Shown in pieces: positions 43,451 to 54,530 of a DNA stretch of 64,000 nucleotides (position 1 is its first letter; each line of letters starts with the position of its first letter). The notes under the pieces were generated by a model that ran no database searches, was not told where the DNA came from, and was given only the letters and a program-made list of their open reading frames with translations. The stretch comes from Chrysogorgia sp. JL179-B06 (taxonomy: Eukaryota; Cnidaria; Anthozoa; Scleralcyonacea; Chrysogorgiidae): positions 1,246,001 through 1,310,000 of the forward strand of contig JAYKKM010000250.1 of assembly GCA_035772405.1 (NCBI GenBank), given 5' to 3'. A program made the position numbers and the translations under genes.

Positions 43451-44472
43451 ACTGGTGAGATACTGCATGTATGAAACACTGCACATCAGAATTTGCATCA
43501 TCTGAAAATAAAATTTGAATTTAGACAATGTGTAGAAATTTGTGTACAAAATTTGCTAAAACAAATGAGGTTAAGATTATATATTAAGCAATAAATGCTA
43601 TGCTATATAACAGCAAGACTTACATTAGACTATATGCATTATACTCCCGTTCCATAGTTCTTTTTGTATTATTCTGTAAGAGAAGAAACATTTATTGTTT
43701 ACATATTTAAGAATTAAGCATTATGGAAACATTGGATTATTTTTAAAGAGGTGGTCAAGTCTGTTCTGCGCATGCAATATATGTGAGGGTCCTCACACAC
43801 AAACATTTCCCAAATTTCATGTTGATCGACACCTGAATTAAAACTCTCATCCATATCTATGTCAGAACGATGTCAGATAACTTAGTACATCATGAATGTA
43901 TGAATATAGTGTGCTCAAAAGAGGATAACAAACATCGCACATCCACAGAACCAACTTAACTGCCTCTTTATTTAATGTAATATTGCGCTTTGAAAATGCT
44001 GTTTTCTCTTTCTTAATCTGTTTTATAGCGAAAACGTAATTACTTGGCCAATTTTTCATGCAATTTTTCAATACTAATACTATATTGAGTGAAACAATTG
44101 CAAAGCACTGTCTATGTTCAAACTTAAATTTCAATCATTCAGATACTGTAGAATGCACATCGCAATTCATAAAATTTTAGCAACAGAAGAACCATTTACA
44201 GGTGTGATGAAATAAATATTAAGTAACATCTGTCTCTTCAGTCTTGGACAGAAGAGAGTTGCGAGTTGCCATCTTTAACGACATAAGGGCACATTAACAA
44301 GCGTTTACATTATATCCATAGATTATCTTAATTGCTCTTGTTTCGATGACTGTTTAGGGTTTAGATCATACTGCTCCAAAGTTCACATGGAAATCAGCGA
44401 GAGCTGTGTGTCGTTTCTTGATATTTTAATTTCGATTAACATTTCCGTATTTCAGTATTTGTGATCTCACTA
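43451..44472. other. No gene recognised
   Basis: AT-rich. A minus-strand frame at 43862-44134 has no recognisable features. Confidence 0.3.
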
Positions 44473-45307
44473 TCTAGCCCCTCTCTCCTCCGCAGAGGTT
44501 CTTCGGAGATATTTCGGAGGTCGTCGGAGAGATTAGTCGAACGACTCAGCTGAACACAAACATTGCAGGATCGCAGGTGGAAAAAGGCAAGAGAATGGGA
44601 AAAAGAACCTCTGCCAGATTTCTGTCTCAATATGGCGGCATCAGGGGGGTTACTAAAATATTTCCAAACTGGGATTACGAATTACGGCGTTCGGTAGTTA
44701 CATTGCAAATTTACAAAATGTCGAATATTTTGAAGTTACGCGATACAAGTCCAAGTAGACATTACTTAAAAGCTTTAACGATTGGAAAAGTTTGTTGTCC
44801 AAATGTGGAATGTATAAAGTCAAGAGCAATATTATTTGAACCAAGTGGTTTAGGCCATCATTATCGCATTAATATTATGCATCCGAAATGTTCATTTGAT
44901 GCGAAGATGAATATAGAAGGAAAGGAAATGCTACAGGAGTTGGCAGCTGAAGAAACGCTTGAAAATCTTAACAAACTGTTGGGTATGAGTGGCAAAGTAT
45001 GTACGGCGTGTTTTATACCATCACATTCAAGCAGGATGTTTGAATTCGCATGGTCACAAATCAGCGAAAATCAATTAAAAACCAAGTAAGTTACTTACAG
45101 GACCAAAGATGGACCATATACGCATGACAAAACAACGTGTGCACGAAAACGACAATATGAACAAGAAAACGACAGAAATCTGGCAGAGGTTCTTTTCCCG
45201 CCAGCAATCCTGCAATCTTTGTGTCCAGCTGACTCGTTCGACAAATCTCTCCGACGACCTCCGAAATATGTCCGAAGAACCTCTGTGGAGGAGAGAAATC
45301 TAGCCCT
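44473..45307. mobile_element. Long-TIR element (Mutator-like?) carrying an ORF
   Basis: Left arm about 44480-44632 and right arm about 45172-45298 are inverted repeats of roughly 130-150 bp with about 85% identity (shared: TCTCTCCTCC.CAGAGGTT, TTTCGGAGGTCGTCGGAGAG, GAACCTCTGCCAGATTTCTG). The octamer TCTAGCCC flanks both ends (44473-44480 and 45299-45306), with the ninth base differing. Long TIRs with 8-9-bp duplications suggest a MULE. It is too short for a transposase and contains one unrelated ORF. Confidence 0.75.
44577..45089 (+). CDS. Unrecognised ORF inside the long-TIR element
   Basis: A 170-codon frame; its first ~25 codons lie in the left TIR, so the likely start is the internal ATG at 44718 ('MSNILKLRDTSPSRHYLKAL'), giving about 124 residues. 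It has scattered Cys ('GKVCCPNVEC', 'GKVCTACFIPSH') that could bind a metal, a central 'GLGHHYRINIMHPKCSFDAK' and a C-terminal helix. It ends at TAA immediately within a donor-like AAGTAAGT, so it may be an exon. No resemblance to a transposase. It is uninterrupted, in contrast to almost every other gene in the window. Possibly a captured host exon. Confidence 0.45.
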   Translation: MEKGKRMGKRTSARFLSQYGGIRGVTKIFPNWDYELRRSVVTLQIYKMSNILKLRDTSPSRHYLKALTIGKVCCPNVECIKSRAILFEPSGLGHHYRINIMHPKCSFDAKMNIEGKEMLQELAAEETLENLNKLLGMSGKVCTACFIPSHSSRMFEFAWSQISENQLKTK

Positions 45308-45629
45308 CTGACGTTCTATGTTACCTGGTTCAAATAGATTTGCCAAAATAATTCGGCCTCCTTATACACGATTTCCATTTGCTTTCCAACACATCAACTA
45401 GTTTTCTTAGATAATGGTAAATCAAGAGAAAGATGACTATCTACAAGTTGGTTATAAAGAGCAGTATGTCTAATTCATCAATGGTATGCCCTGTCAATCA
45501 ATATGTCAACAATGTTCTGCAAAAGAGATTTCTCCAGACATGACCATTTCAAGTTACATGGTTGTTTTACACGTTCAAGCATGAACGTCACATTATCTTG
45601 ATGGAAGTTTTGGAGAGGATGCCTTTCTC

Positions 45630-46124
45630 GTTTTCAAGGCACATGTTCGCTATCACGTTTTAAAGACCTCGATACTAATAGATTACTACAGCTGTTGATC
45701 TTGCATAGCTCTGTGCGTGGTAAATTATTTCTGTAGCATGGACATTGTGTTTGACGGCCTCCAGGCACTTGATGACAAAAAGTCCGTTCACTTTGGCTTT
45801 TTGCTCCCCTTTTCCACATTTACATTTTCTGTGGCATTTTGCCTTCCATGGAACTTGTCATCTGGTTGGAGAACACTGCGGTGAAGTTAACAACAACGCT
45901 GGTATTATCAACATCATCTATACACTGGTTGGCTGCAATAGCACACAGACAGCGTCATAATGGCCACATAAAGGATGATTAAAGGCAACATATATTGGAT
46001 ATGGAGTAAGAATTGAATCGGTAAAGATTATTATATTTACCTTCAGAACATTAGCCAGAGCCATTACCATGGTGCATACGCCATCAGGCTGTTCGCCAAG
46101 CAAGATCATGATTAGAAGATACAA
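45630..46124 (-). pseudogene. OTU-like protease C-terminal half plus Cys-rich tail
   Basis: The frame 46124-45918 reads 'DGVCTMVMALANVLKVNIII' and 'YVAFNHPLCGHYDAVCVL'; G-H-Y-D-A-V is the typical catalytic His region of OTU-like domains. Downstream frames give a Cys-rich stretch ('KCHRKCKCGKGEQK', 'CPCYRNN', 'ELCKINSC') of the type that follows such domains in some element proteins. The catalytic Cys half, expected upstream of 46124, is not readable. Frameshifts near 45900 and 45790. Different from both other protease types in this window. Confidence 0.5.
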
Positions 46125-46383
46125 TAACTTCGTACAGATACTAGATCATCACCCATAAAACAGTCAGACTATTCTTTAATCAGGAATCTGGACAAATATG
46201 GCTGCATCAATATATGCATCTCCCTTTCGGTCTAATATTTCGCGCGCAGAAGTATAGTACATCACTGCATGCATAATTGTTTAATTGACATGTGTCATGA
46301 CCATACAGTAAGAATAATGGACTCTGTCAAAACGAAAACTGTCAAAACGCTATAAGTGAAGAGAAACTGGTGGAGATAGCCAA

Positions 46384-46800
46384 ATGTGCCTCAAATACAA
46401 CAATCCCATAGGAAATAGTAGCACCAGTTTATTTTACCAAATGGATAGAGATGTTTTCCCTTCACACAGTGTGATAAAGCTAATCCCTATGAAGAAAGTC
46501 TTTGTTTTTTCAGTTTGTGCATATCACCTCCAAATGCTGGAAAGAGTCAGGCATTCAAGCATAGCTGCAAAATTCCAATTCAGTGTGTGGAAAGGACGAA
46601 TCAAACTTGCATCTTACTTGACAAGTTCACAAATGCCGGTTTACGACATCTACAGAGCAACAACGAGCTTGGCAGCCATAATTAAAGACGAGTGTTTCGA
46701 TACCCATAAACAAATAACAGAAAGAGAAATGGGGACACTTCGCAGGTTTTTTGATGCTGACTCCTTACTAAAAAATGGGAGGGTGGGGCCACTCATGTAA
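46384..46800 (+). CDS. Unrecognised ORF, 138 codons
   Basis: A continuous frame with mixed hydrophobic and charged composition ('VCAYHLQMLERVRHSSIAAK', 'ITEREMGTLRRFFDADSL'). It ends at TAA inside a donor-like CAT/GTAAGT, so the last codons may be the end of an exon. No domain recognised and no partner exon could be linked. Could be a piece of an element gene; could be non-coding. Confidence 0.25.
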   Translation: MCLKYNNPIGNSSTSLFYQMDRDVFPSHSVIKLIPMKKVFVFSVCAYHLQMLERVRHSSIAAKFQFSVWKGRIKLASYLTSSQMPVYDIYRATTSLAAIIKDECFDTHKQITEREMGTLRRFFDADSLLKNGRVGPLM

Positions 46801-47476
46801 GTACTGATAACACTGATGTTAGTCTAGGCGCATTTATTCAAGTCAAAAACGTTTTACAGAGATTTATCCTACTTTTGCCACCTCTAAGAATGTCACAGTT
46901 TTCAAGCCGACGACTGTTTTCAGTTAAGAAAACATCAAAAATGCATTACTTTGTGTCTTCTTTCTGTGTTAACTCAGCCGAGCGCAGGATGAGTCATAGC
47001 GCGATTTTCAAGCCAGTTTTTTAAACACCTCCCACTCATTAACATCATAATTCCTATATAAGTGAGCGATAATCTCAGAGACTCTTCAAAGTGATCAGGC
47101 TCGCGTACTATCACACCGTTTAACATCTTCGTTTCCAAGAATATTTTCTTCTTAAGTCTCGGAAAATGGTCAGAAAATCAGCACTTGTGGACAGTGCAAT
47201 GATAATTCCGTATTTTGTGAAGGTTGCGAGTGATTGTCAAAGTTCTGCAACACTTGTCGGAAGATTACTTGTGTTCTTTTACGCATGTTGGTGGCGTTTT
47301 CGACTTCTGAGGAGCCCTCCAACACCTGAAAATTGTAAGTAAGGTTGGAATGCTGCAAAGTGCTGTTAAATTGGAGCGCATTTTCTTGTGTAACACACCA
47401 ACCATTCGGGCGGATGAGTTGCAGTTTGGAACCCACTCTTGATGCCGTGGCGCAAAGTATTTTGAGAAGAATCGGT
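46801..47476. other. No gene recognised
   Basis: Between the unknown ORF and the hAT element. A minus frame at 47170-47436 has a possible acceptor at about 47335 but no recognisable content. Confidence 0.25.
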
Positions 47477-47484
47477 GAGTGTCT

Positions 47485-50400
47485 TAGTGATTGACCGATT
47501 GTGCCACAATCGGTAATTACCGATTACCGATTATTCCATTTCACAATCGCCTGATACCGATTGTATAATGACGTCATCGGTCGGATATAGTGATGTAACA
47601 CATTTGGATTTTTTAACAACCTTTTTTTTAACGCAACATGTTACTGCAACAAAATTTATTTGGAGCAGTCCATCAATGGCATGTTGCACGTAATAATTCA
47701 CTAATTTCGGACACGTAAACTTTTCATTTTTCTATAAGTAAGATACTTTTCATTGCTTTTTTAAGCGCGGTTAGCAACTTAGCGACATAGCCCATAAGTC
47801 CGGTTAGCGAGATCTCGTTGCGTAGTTACATTGCTGTTAAATAAAATAATAAATTCCTTTGTGTTTATATCAATAAGCGGGCCAGCCGGGTTAGCGAGAT
47901 CTCGAAGTGTGAACTGTAATTAAAGAATGAATTTAAGAATTTTCCGGTCATACTCACCGACACCGTGCCTATGAATGTTATTTTTTCGAATGTTCAGAAA
48001 TCAGAATGTATAAAACTATAAATTGACGAAATCAAAGACTTACGTTTCCTTTGTTTTTCATATCGGCTATTCAAAACTTCATAGATACTATATTTCATAT
48101 TATATATTATTTCATAGAGAAAATAACATATTAATGTCAACAGCAGGAAACACGGAAACAGCTATAATTAAGTAATTGGCTAATTGCCGACTCCTGTTCT
48201 CTCCATGTTGTTTACTTGTTTTCGTGCTGTTGAGTATTGACGTCATTTCTATGCTTTATCAGAGACAGAGCCGCAGAGGTCAAAGTATAAGAAGTATTAG
48301 CAAGCAATTATAAGTAATTTCGTATGACTACTGTCATTTTTATTCAATGCCTCATATGAGTAAAATTTGGGATTATTTTACTGTAAGTCCAGGGGATAAC
48401 ACTCGGGCAAAGTGTCATATTTGCAGTTCGCTTATATCTCGAGGAGGAAAGACAACAACCGCTTTTAATACCAGCAATCTCAAGAGCCACCTGAGGAGCT
48501 GTCATGGGATCTCTTACCAGGAATTTGAGGTAGCTCAAAAAGAGGCCAATGATAAAAAAAGGAAAGCTGAAGAGCAACGACATGCAGCTGGCCAGTCTAC
48601 ATCGCAAAACGCAAAAAGAGTGCACCAAATGACGCTCGCTGCGATGGTAGACAAAATGACGCCATGGCCAAAAAGCGATTCACGAACAATTGCAGCCAAC
48701 TCGAAGCTTGCGGAAATGGTAGCACTGGATTTGCAACCCTTTGCAATAACTTCGAATGTGGGCTTTCAGAGATTTTGCCACTTACTCCAGCCCAGGTACA
48801 CTTTACCTTCGAACAAACACATTAGCCAGACATTAATACCAGATATGTACGAACGAGTTAAGGCCAAAGTTAAGGAAGAATTAAAGAATGTTGATCACGT
48901 TGCTTTTACAACCGATATCTGGTCCCAACTCCCTTTGAGTTTGACAGGCCATTGGATCGGAGAAGATTTCGTGAGGAAACTTGGGGTACTGAATGCCTCT
49001 TCATTTGTTGGTCAACATACAGCAGAAGCCATTAAAAATGAAATATCAACAGAATGCTCACAGCTTGGAATCTGGAAAAGAAGGCTGTTACCATTTTAAG
49101 GGACAACGCAGCCAACGCCGGATTGGAACTAACTGGTGTAGATCACCAGGGTTGTTTCGTCCATACACTCCAGCTTGTGATTCATGATGCCATTTCTACC
49201 CAGAGATCGGTAAATGACATGTTAGCCATTTGTTGACGCATCGCTGGCCATTTCAACCGCTCGCCTCTAGCCCACCATCGTCTGAAGATCTTGCAAGAAA
49301 AACACAACATGCCTAAACACCACATCATCCAGGATGTTTCTACTCGTTGGAACAGTTCCTTCTACATGCTACAACGCATTTTGGAACAAAAAAATGCGGT
49401 GGTGGAGTATGCGAGCCTTTACGACATCCCAGTTATGGCGGCCAATCAATGGAAACTGGCAAGCACGTTGGTGTCGACATTAAAGCGCCTTGAAGAACTG
49501 ACCCGCAAAGCTTCATCTGCTTCTGAATCGACATCTATGGTGATACTGTCAGTGTCAATGCTACAGCGATCCCTTGGAAACCACACTGATGATCAGGGAA
49601 TCCAAACATTGACGCCTACTATGCTTGAATCCCTGAATCGTAGATTCGAAGAGATGGAAAGCAACAAATTGCTAGTTTTGTCTACGTTTCTGGATCCTCG
49701 TTTCAAGACTGTTTTCTTTTCATCGGCCAACACCCGACAAACTGCAATTGGATGGCTGACAGAGGAGGCTTCGATGAACGTGGCTACACCTGGCACCTTA
49801 GTTCCCGCTGATACCACAGATAATACAAAGCCTAAACATATTTTTCAGGATTAATTTGAGGAACTTCTGAAGGAAAAAGGTGCGAGCGCAACACCGAGAG
49901 TAGACGAGAGGGACTTGCAGCAAGAGAGGGACTTGCAGCAAGAAATAGACTTGTTTCTTGCTGACCCTTTGCAGCATCGCGATTGCGACCCATTGAATTG
50001 GTGGAAAGTTCATTCGAACAGATTTGCACATCTAAGCAAATTTGTCAAAAAATACTTATGTGCGCCACCGTCAAGTGTTCCCAGTGAGAGACTTTTCAGC
50101 GAGGCCGGAGATCTGTACGATGAAAAACGTAATCGATTAAACCCTGATAAAGCTGAGATGATACTCGTAATCAGAGGAAACTTGCCACTACTGGAATTTA
50201 AGTACTAGAATAGTAGACTTTAATAGACTCCCTGTCGTGACTCTGAATGTTGTTGTTACTACTATTTCAAACTATAAATCGACTAAGTGTAGGAACGTTT
50301 AAATAATTAAAGTGAACAATTTTTTATTGGATTGCGCGAATTATTATATTAAATTAAACATTTTTCATTTTCAATTGTTTGAAAATGAAAATTCTGGTTG

Positions 50401-50758
50401 AGCGTTTAATGACATCAGTTGTCGCGGAGATATATGTTCGCTGCGTGGGAATACTGCATTCTTTTATTGTTTTCAATGCGCGATGTATTTCTAGGGGGTG
50501 CCCTAGCAACGGCTCTGGCTCAACTCGTAACTGTTGAATCTGCTCTATTTTTACGTTTTGTTGGCGGTTTTCTATTGATTTCATTTGTGTGATAGGGGTT
50601 TCAGTTTAAACTTGCCAATTGAAAAGTCAAATTAAAAATAAATGACGATTTCTAAATTGTCTGTTTTCTCATTAATCGGTTTTTTATAATCGGGAAATAC
50701 AGATAATTCTACCGATAACGCAACAATCGGCCCGATACCGATAATCGGTCAATCACTA
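47485..50758 (+). mobile_element. hAT element (BED-type), 3,274 bp, complete ends
   Basis: Perfect 16-bp TIRs TAGTGATTGACCGATT and AATCGGTCAATCACTA, extended by imperfect CGATTATCGGTA-type subterminal repeats, flanked by an exact 8-bp target duplication GAGTGTCT (47477-47484 and 50759-50766). It contains one plus-strand transposase gene (48347-50208). The intact TSD and TIRs indicate a fairly recent insertion although the gene is already broken. Confidence 0.95.
48347..50208 (+). pseudogene. BED-finger hAT transposase
   Basis: N-terminal BED zinc finger ('AKCHICSSLISRGGKTTTAF', 'NTSNLKSHLRSCH'), a coiled 'AQKEANDKKRKAEEQRH' linker, the transposase core ('VAFTTDIWS' with the first catalytic Asp, 'LRDNAANAGLELTGVDHQGC', 'FVHTLQLVI', 'DVSTRWNSSFYMLQRIL') and the dimerisation domain ('DPLNWWKVHSNRFAHLSKFV', 'PSSVPSERLFSEAGDLYDEK'). 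ZBED1/ZBED4-like family. Breaks: a deletion after the DIWS motif, a frameshift near 49075 (frame ending 49099 to frame open from 49054), TGA at 49234 where Trp is expected, and TAA at 49852. A QQERDLQQE duplication near 49915 is a small tandem insertion. Confidence 0.92.
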
Positions 50759-50766
50759 GAGTGTCT

Positions 50767-51834
50767 TATTTTATTTTTAGCCACCTTACACTCAATGATA
50801 CTAGTAAGTAATGCAGAGAAACTGCCTAAATTCGAAGTAAAAAAAATAGTGAGTGAGCAAGTAAAGCCTGGTTTCCATTGATATCGCCGATCAAGTCTTA
50901 AGGCTTACGTCACCTTTAAGCACATATAAGCCCACTTTTATTTTCGTTTCAATAATACACTCTTTAGGCCAAATCTTCAAAAATTTCCCATATGGACATT
51001 TTTATTTGCTTTCCAAAACGTGGCCGAATCGCGTTCGTGGCCATAAAATATGTTTATTTCATGAACTAATAGTGTGATACAGACTTTTCCCACTAAGATA
51101 AATTGTATTTAAACTCACGTAAAAACTCTTCTTTGTAGATGGATCTTTTTTAACATTTTTCATTGGCAACAGAGCTATGAGTGTGTACCTGTATTTAAAT
51201 TATTTGCAACAACGATTTATACATCAAAAAGCACAAACACACAGGTATCAAGTTAGTGTCTCCTGACTACATGGATGCAGTACACGACTGTGCGGGAGAT
51301 ACTCCTCAGCCTGGACCATTGATGCTGCATCAATGGTACTTAGAACCAGAATTATCAGTTTATCCACCTGTCAATGGACTATTAGATAACTGTACACAAC
51401 ATTCTTGCACACAACATTCATCCTAAACGAAGATGATTCGTTTAGAATTTTTATTATGTGGACCAGTGTTTCACAACCAAAGCCATCGAGTATATGGACC
51501 CCAAACCACTTCGTCTCATTATTGCTGTCAAAGAAACCAGAAGTCGTCGATATGTGACAACAGTTCCCTCCAGAAGCAACCATGCCAAATGACTATCACC
51601 CAGCAAATATGTCTACTCCAAAGAGACAGGTACGAAGTTCCATATCACAACTTACATTATTTTGTTACATATCTGTAAATCGTACTAAGTACGCATCTAT
51701 TTTTAGCTGTTTTCGATCGATCCTGCAGATTTTTACGAACTTTTTCGCAAAATTAAGCAAATATAGCCGACATTGCTGGCTAGTATTTTCACACTTATTT
51801 CCCGTTGTATAGAAAAAGCCTAATCCGCCACCAG
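50767..51834. other. No gene recognised
   Basis: Short open stretch near 51270-51390 ('VSPDYMDAVHDCAGDTPQPG') of unknown nature; otherwise AT-rich non-coding sequence. Confidence 0.25.
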
Positions 51835-52411
51835 AACTGCCGTGCAGTCTGATTGTTGCTTCTCAGACTGTGCAAGTCCCCTGCACCATCCTGCAACAAC
51901 GCAACATGTCTGCATACTTACCTCTGCCATCCTACAGCGTTAGTGCAACCTCCTCACCTAGTGACGCAACCAACAGCGATGCAACCAACAGCGAAGCAAT
52001 AAACAGCGACTCTGTGTATATTCCTGGAGCCATCGAAATTACAAACGGTAAATTTATTGGCCTGGAAAAGGTCCTTAATTTAATGCTCACTTACGGCCAT
52101 TAGGAAAACCCGTACCACATGGCATTAAGGAGAATGTTGCGTTTATCCTGGAAAATTATGACAATGTAACTCAAAAGCGAATGGCAAACGAGCATGTTAT
52201 GTTGATGACTGTGGAGCTTGGTCTAGTAAGGCGTCTTGCAAAACCCACCACTACATTGACTGGAGGGACAGAACTGGATTATGCTGACAAAAAAGATGGG
52301 CAGTATCTCAAATACACAAAAGGTAAACGAGTTCTGGTTGAATTGTATTCGGCCGAGAATCCCAGTAAGCGCGTCCCATTATCGTTCGTTTCCTCCTCCA
52401 GATTTACCTGA
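51835..52411 (+). pseudogene. Unrecognised gene fragment, two frames
   Basis: An acceptor-like CCCGTTGTATAG (to 51811) precedes a frame reading 'VQVPCTILQQRNMSAYLPLP', a Ser/Asn/Asp tandem ('DATNSDATNSEAINSDS') and 'IEITNGKFIGLEKVLNLMLT', stopping at 52103. One frame over, from about 52105, 'PLGKPVPHGIKENVAFILEN' and 'MLMTVELGLVRRLAKPTTTL' continue to 52411. The two parts look like one protein broken by a frameshift at about 52100. I do not recognise it. Confidence 0.35.
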
Positions 52412-52959
52412 CCCAACGTATTCCAAGCCCCATATGAACCCTTACCAATGTCGCATTCATATCCCCACATACCAGCAACTTGTAGCCACTCTATTATGTA
52501 AAAGCAGTCTTTTTGCGCATCATTAGCACAATCGGTCAGACTGTAGGCACAAACACAAAATAACTGATACTCTTTACCTTTACGATCACAGCTAAAATAC
52601 GTGCTGACATATGTGTATCCACAAGCTCAACTTCCTTACTCATCATTATCGCGACCCCAGCCTCGACCTTCCTTGCATAACCACAATAAGCCATCCTCGT
52701 TTCGTAATCTATTTCAACTAGGTCCTGATAGTAGTTGCATCCTCAAACCATGAAAGACCTCTCCAACAGATCCACACTTGGTGTCACATTTCATAGTTCA
52801 ACAGTGATGGTGCCAAAAGTGAACTCATTAGTTTTCTTAACAGGAACTACAAATTGGAGTGGCTGCGAGTCTTGATTATGAGCCACACAGTTATTATTCC
52901 AAAATAATTCGTTAAACAATTCACCAAAATATTCACAAATGTAGTAATGTAATAACCAA
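52412..52959. other. No gene recognised
   Basis: Non-coding sequence leading into the LINE ORF1; may be its 5' region. Confidence 0.25.
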
Positions 52960-52987
52960 AATGAAATAATAGTAATGCTATCTTTGT

Positions 52988-53818
52988 TTGGTAGAATTAA
53001 ATTTGGTAGAATTAACCGAGGCACGCATACAAGAATCCGGTACAACATCTGCTTTCTTTGACGTTGGAATGAACACTGGAGGCTCAGATTGTGGCGTTTT
53101 CCCCTTGTTGCTCAACACGTGCACTGCCGAAGAGGACGCGTTCTCCAAACCTTATATAAAGCAGTCACCCACAAGTAAATCGAATCGAATGTCAACGAGA
53201 AGCAAAACGACAGCCACTTTGGTTTCGGCTGTTGACATTATTCAAAATATCCTCAAGTCAGAAGCATTCAAGCAGCTCCTACAAAGCAGAGTACAAGAGG
53301 CAGTCAGTGCTGCGATAACGGATTTAGTGAAGCCCTTGAAAAAGAACATGTCTGCACTGGAAGAATAAGTGACTGCTCTCGAGTCTCGTTTAAATCGCGT
53401 ATCTAATATGGCGAACAAGAACGAAAAATATTCTCGACGCCACAACATTACAATTTCGGGACTCGAAGATGTAAAAGGCAAGGATTGTATGGCAAAATTC
53501 GTCAAGTTTTGTAACGAGAAGCTTAACGATGTAATCACTGACGAACATATTGATAGGGTACATCGAGTGGGTAAACTGAGTGAAGGGAAGCAGAGGGCGA
53601 TAATTGTATACTTGAAAGTGCATAAGGATAAAAGAGGAAGGAATTAATTAACACCAACTTCTATGTGAACGAATACCTTACTAGAATCAATAAGAAATTA
53701 CTGTATACGGCGACGAAGGAAAGTGATTTGGCCTGGAAATTTTTTGTTAAGAGAACCTCAGACGAAAAGAAGTTAAGAATCGTATCAAGGACGGACCTTT
53801 CAAACTACAAGTTGCTTT
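52988..53818 (+). pseudogene. LINE ORF1 protein (coiled coil + RRM-like)
   Basis: The first frame holds a Ser/Thr-rich head and a helix ('AFKQLLQSRVQEAVSAAITD'). After an in-frame TAA (53366-53368) the same frame continues with a coiled coil, 'KNEKYSRRHNITISGLEDVK', 'DEHIDRVHRVGKLSEGKQRA' and 'IIVYLKVH', which is the RNA-binding region of L1/L2-type ORF1 proteins. A stop at 53647 and a shift are followed by 'VNEYLTRINKKLLYTATKES' and 'LRIVSRTDLSNYKLL' to 53818. The protein packages element RNA. Same strand and just upstream of the ORF2 remnant at 54 kb. Confidence 0.8.
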
Positions 53819-54004
53819 AAACTTACTGAGATTTAGTGCCAATTTTTACTGGCATTTCCCTACTAATGTACTTTATATAATTTAGAGTTATGTCTTTATG
53901 GTGTCATTGTTTGTGTGGTGCAGCATGAGGTAATTAGTTCTGGTCTTATGGGGGCAATGGGGTGTTAAATTTACGATCTTTAAATACATCTATTATGTTT
54001 GTAT

Positions 54005-54530
54005 TAGAATTATTCTATCTAATGATATCGAACTAAATCCTGGTCCAGTTACCTCATTTAGTTGTGGACATCTGAATGCAAGAAATTTAATTTTTGATAA
54101 GAGAAAACAACTTTGATGTTTCTGCAGTATCCGAAACATGGATTAATGAACGCATTTCCGGTGAATTTCTTTCTGTTCTTGGGTACAACCCCATTATTCG
54201 TCTTGACAGGGGGGCAGATTGGATAATGGTGTATGCTTTTTTTTTACTATGGATTCCCTCTTTGGTTACGGAACCAACTAGAGTTATTCGACAGCAAGCT
54301 ACAATTTTAGATGTTATTAATACTAATTGTCCTAATTTTTTGTCAGCACGGGAACCTTGAGCCCTCCTTCCAACTGTGACCACTCAGTCATATTTGCCGA
54401 ATTGAATATTCAATTTAATTAGTGTCACTCCTTTAAAAGGTAGATTTGGAACTTTAATAATGTTGATACTATAAGTTTGAATAATGAGTTGTTAGGAACC
54501 AATTGGTATCCGTCATTAGAAAATGCCACT
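54005..54530 (+). pseudogene. LINE ORF2 start: 2A-like motif and endonuclease remnants
   Basis: Reads 'NDIELNPGPVTSF' at 54021-54060: D-I-E-L-N-P-G-P is the 2A-like ribosome-skipping motif known at the start of ORF2 in some L2/CR1-type LINEs. It is followed by 'HLNARNLIFDKRK', 'FDVSAVSETWI' (endonuclease E-T-W), then after a deletion 'EPTRVIRQQATILDVINTNC' and 'DHSVIFAE' (the catalytic D-H block near the end of the EEP nuclease). 'ISLNNELLGTNWYPSLENAT' marks the linker, where the copy ends abruptly at 54530 against a minus-strand LINE. Several frameshifts; inactive. Confidence 0.8.

Noticed and set aside
51285..51310. Possible 2A-like motif (GDTPQPGP)
   Set aside because: Lacks the D-x-E-x-N-P-G-P core (Gln instead of Asn, no Glu) and no supporting ORF follows.
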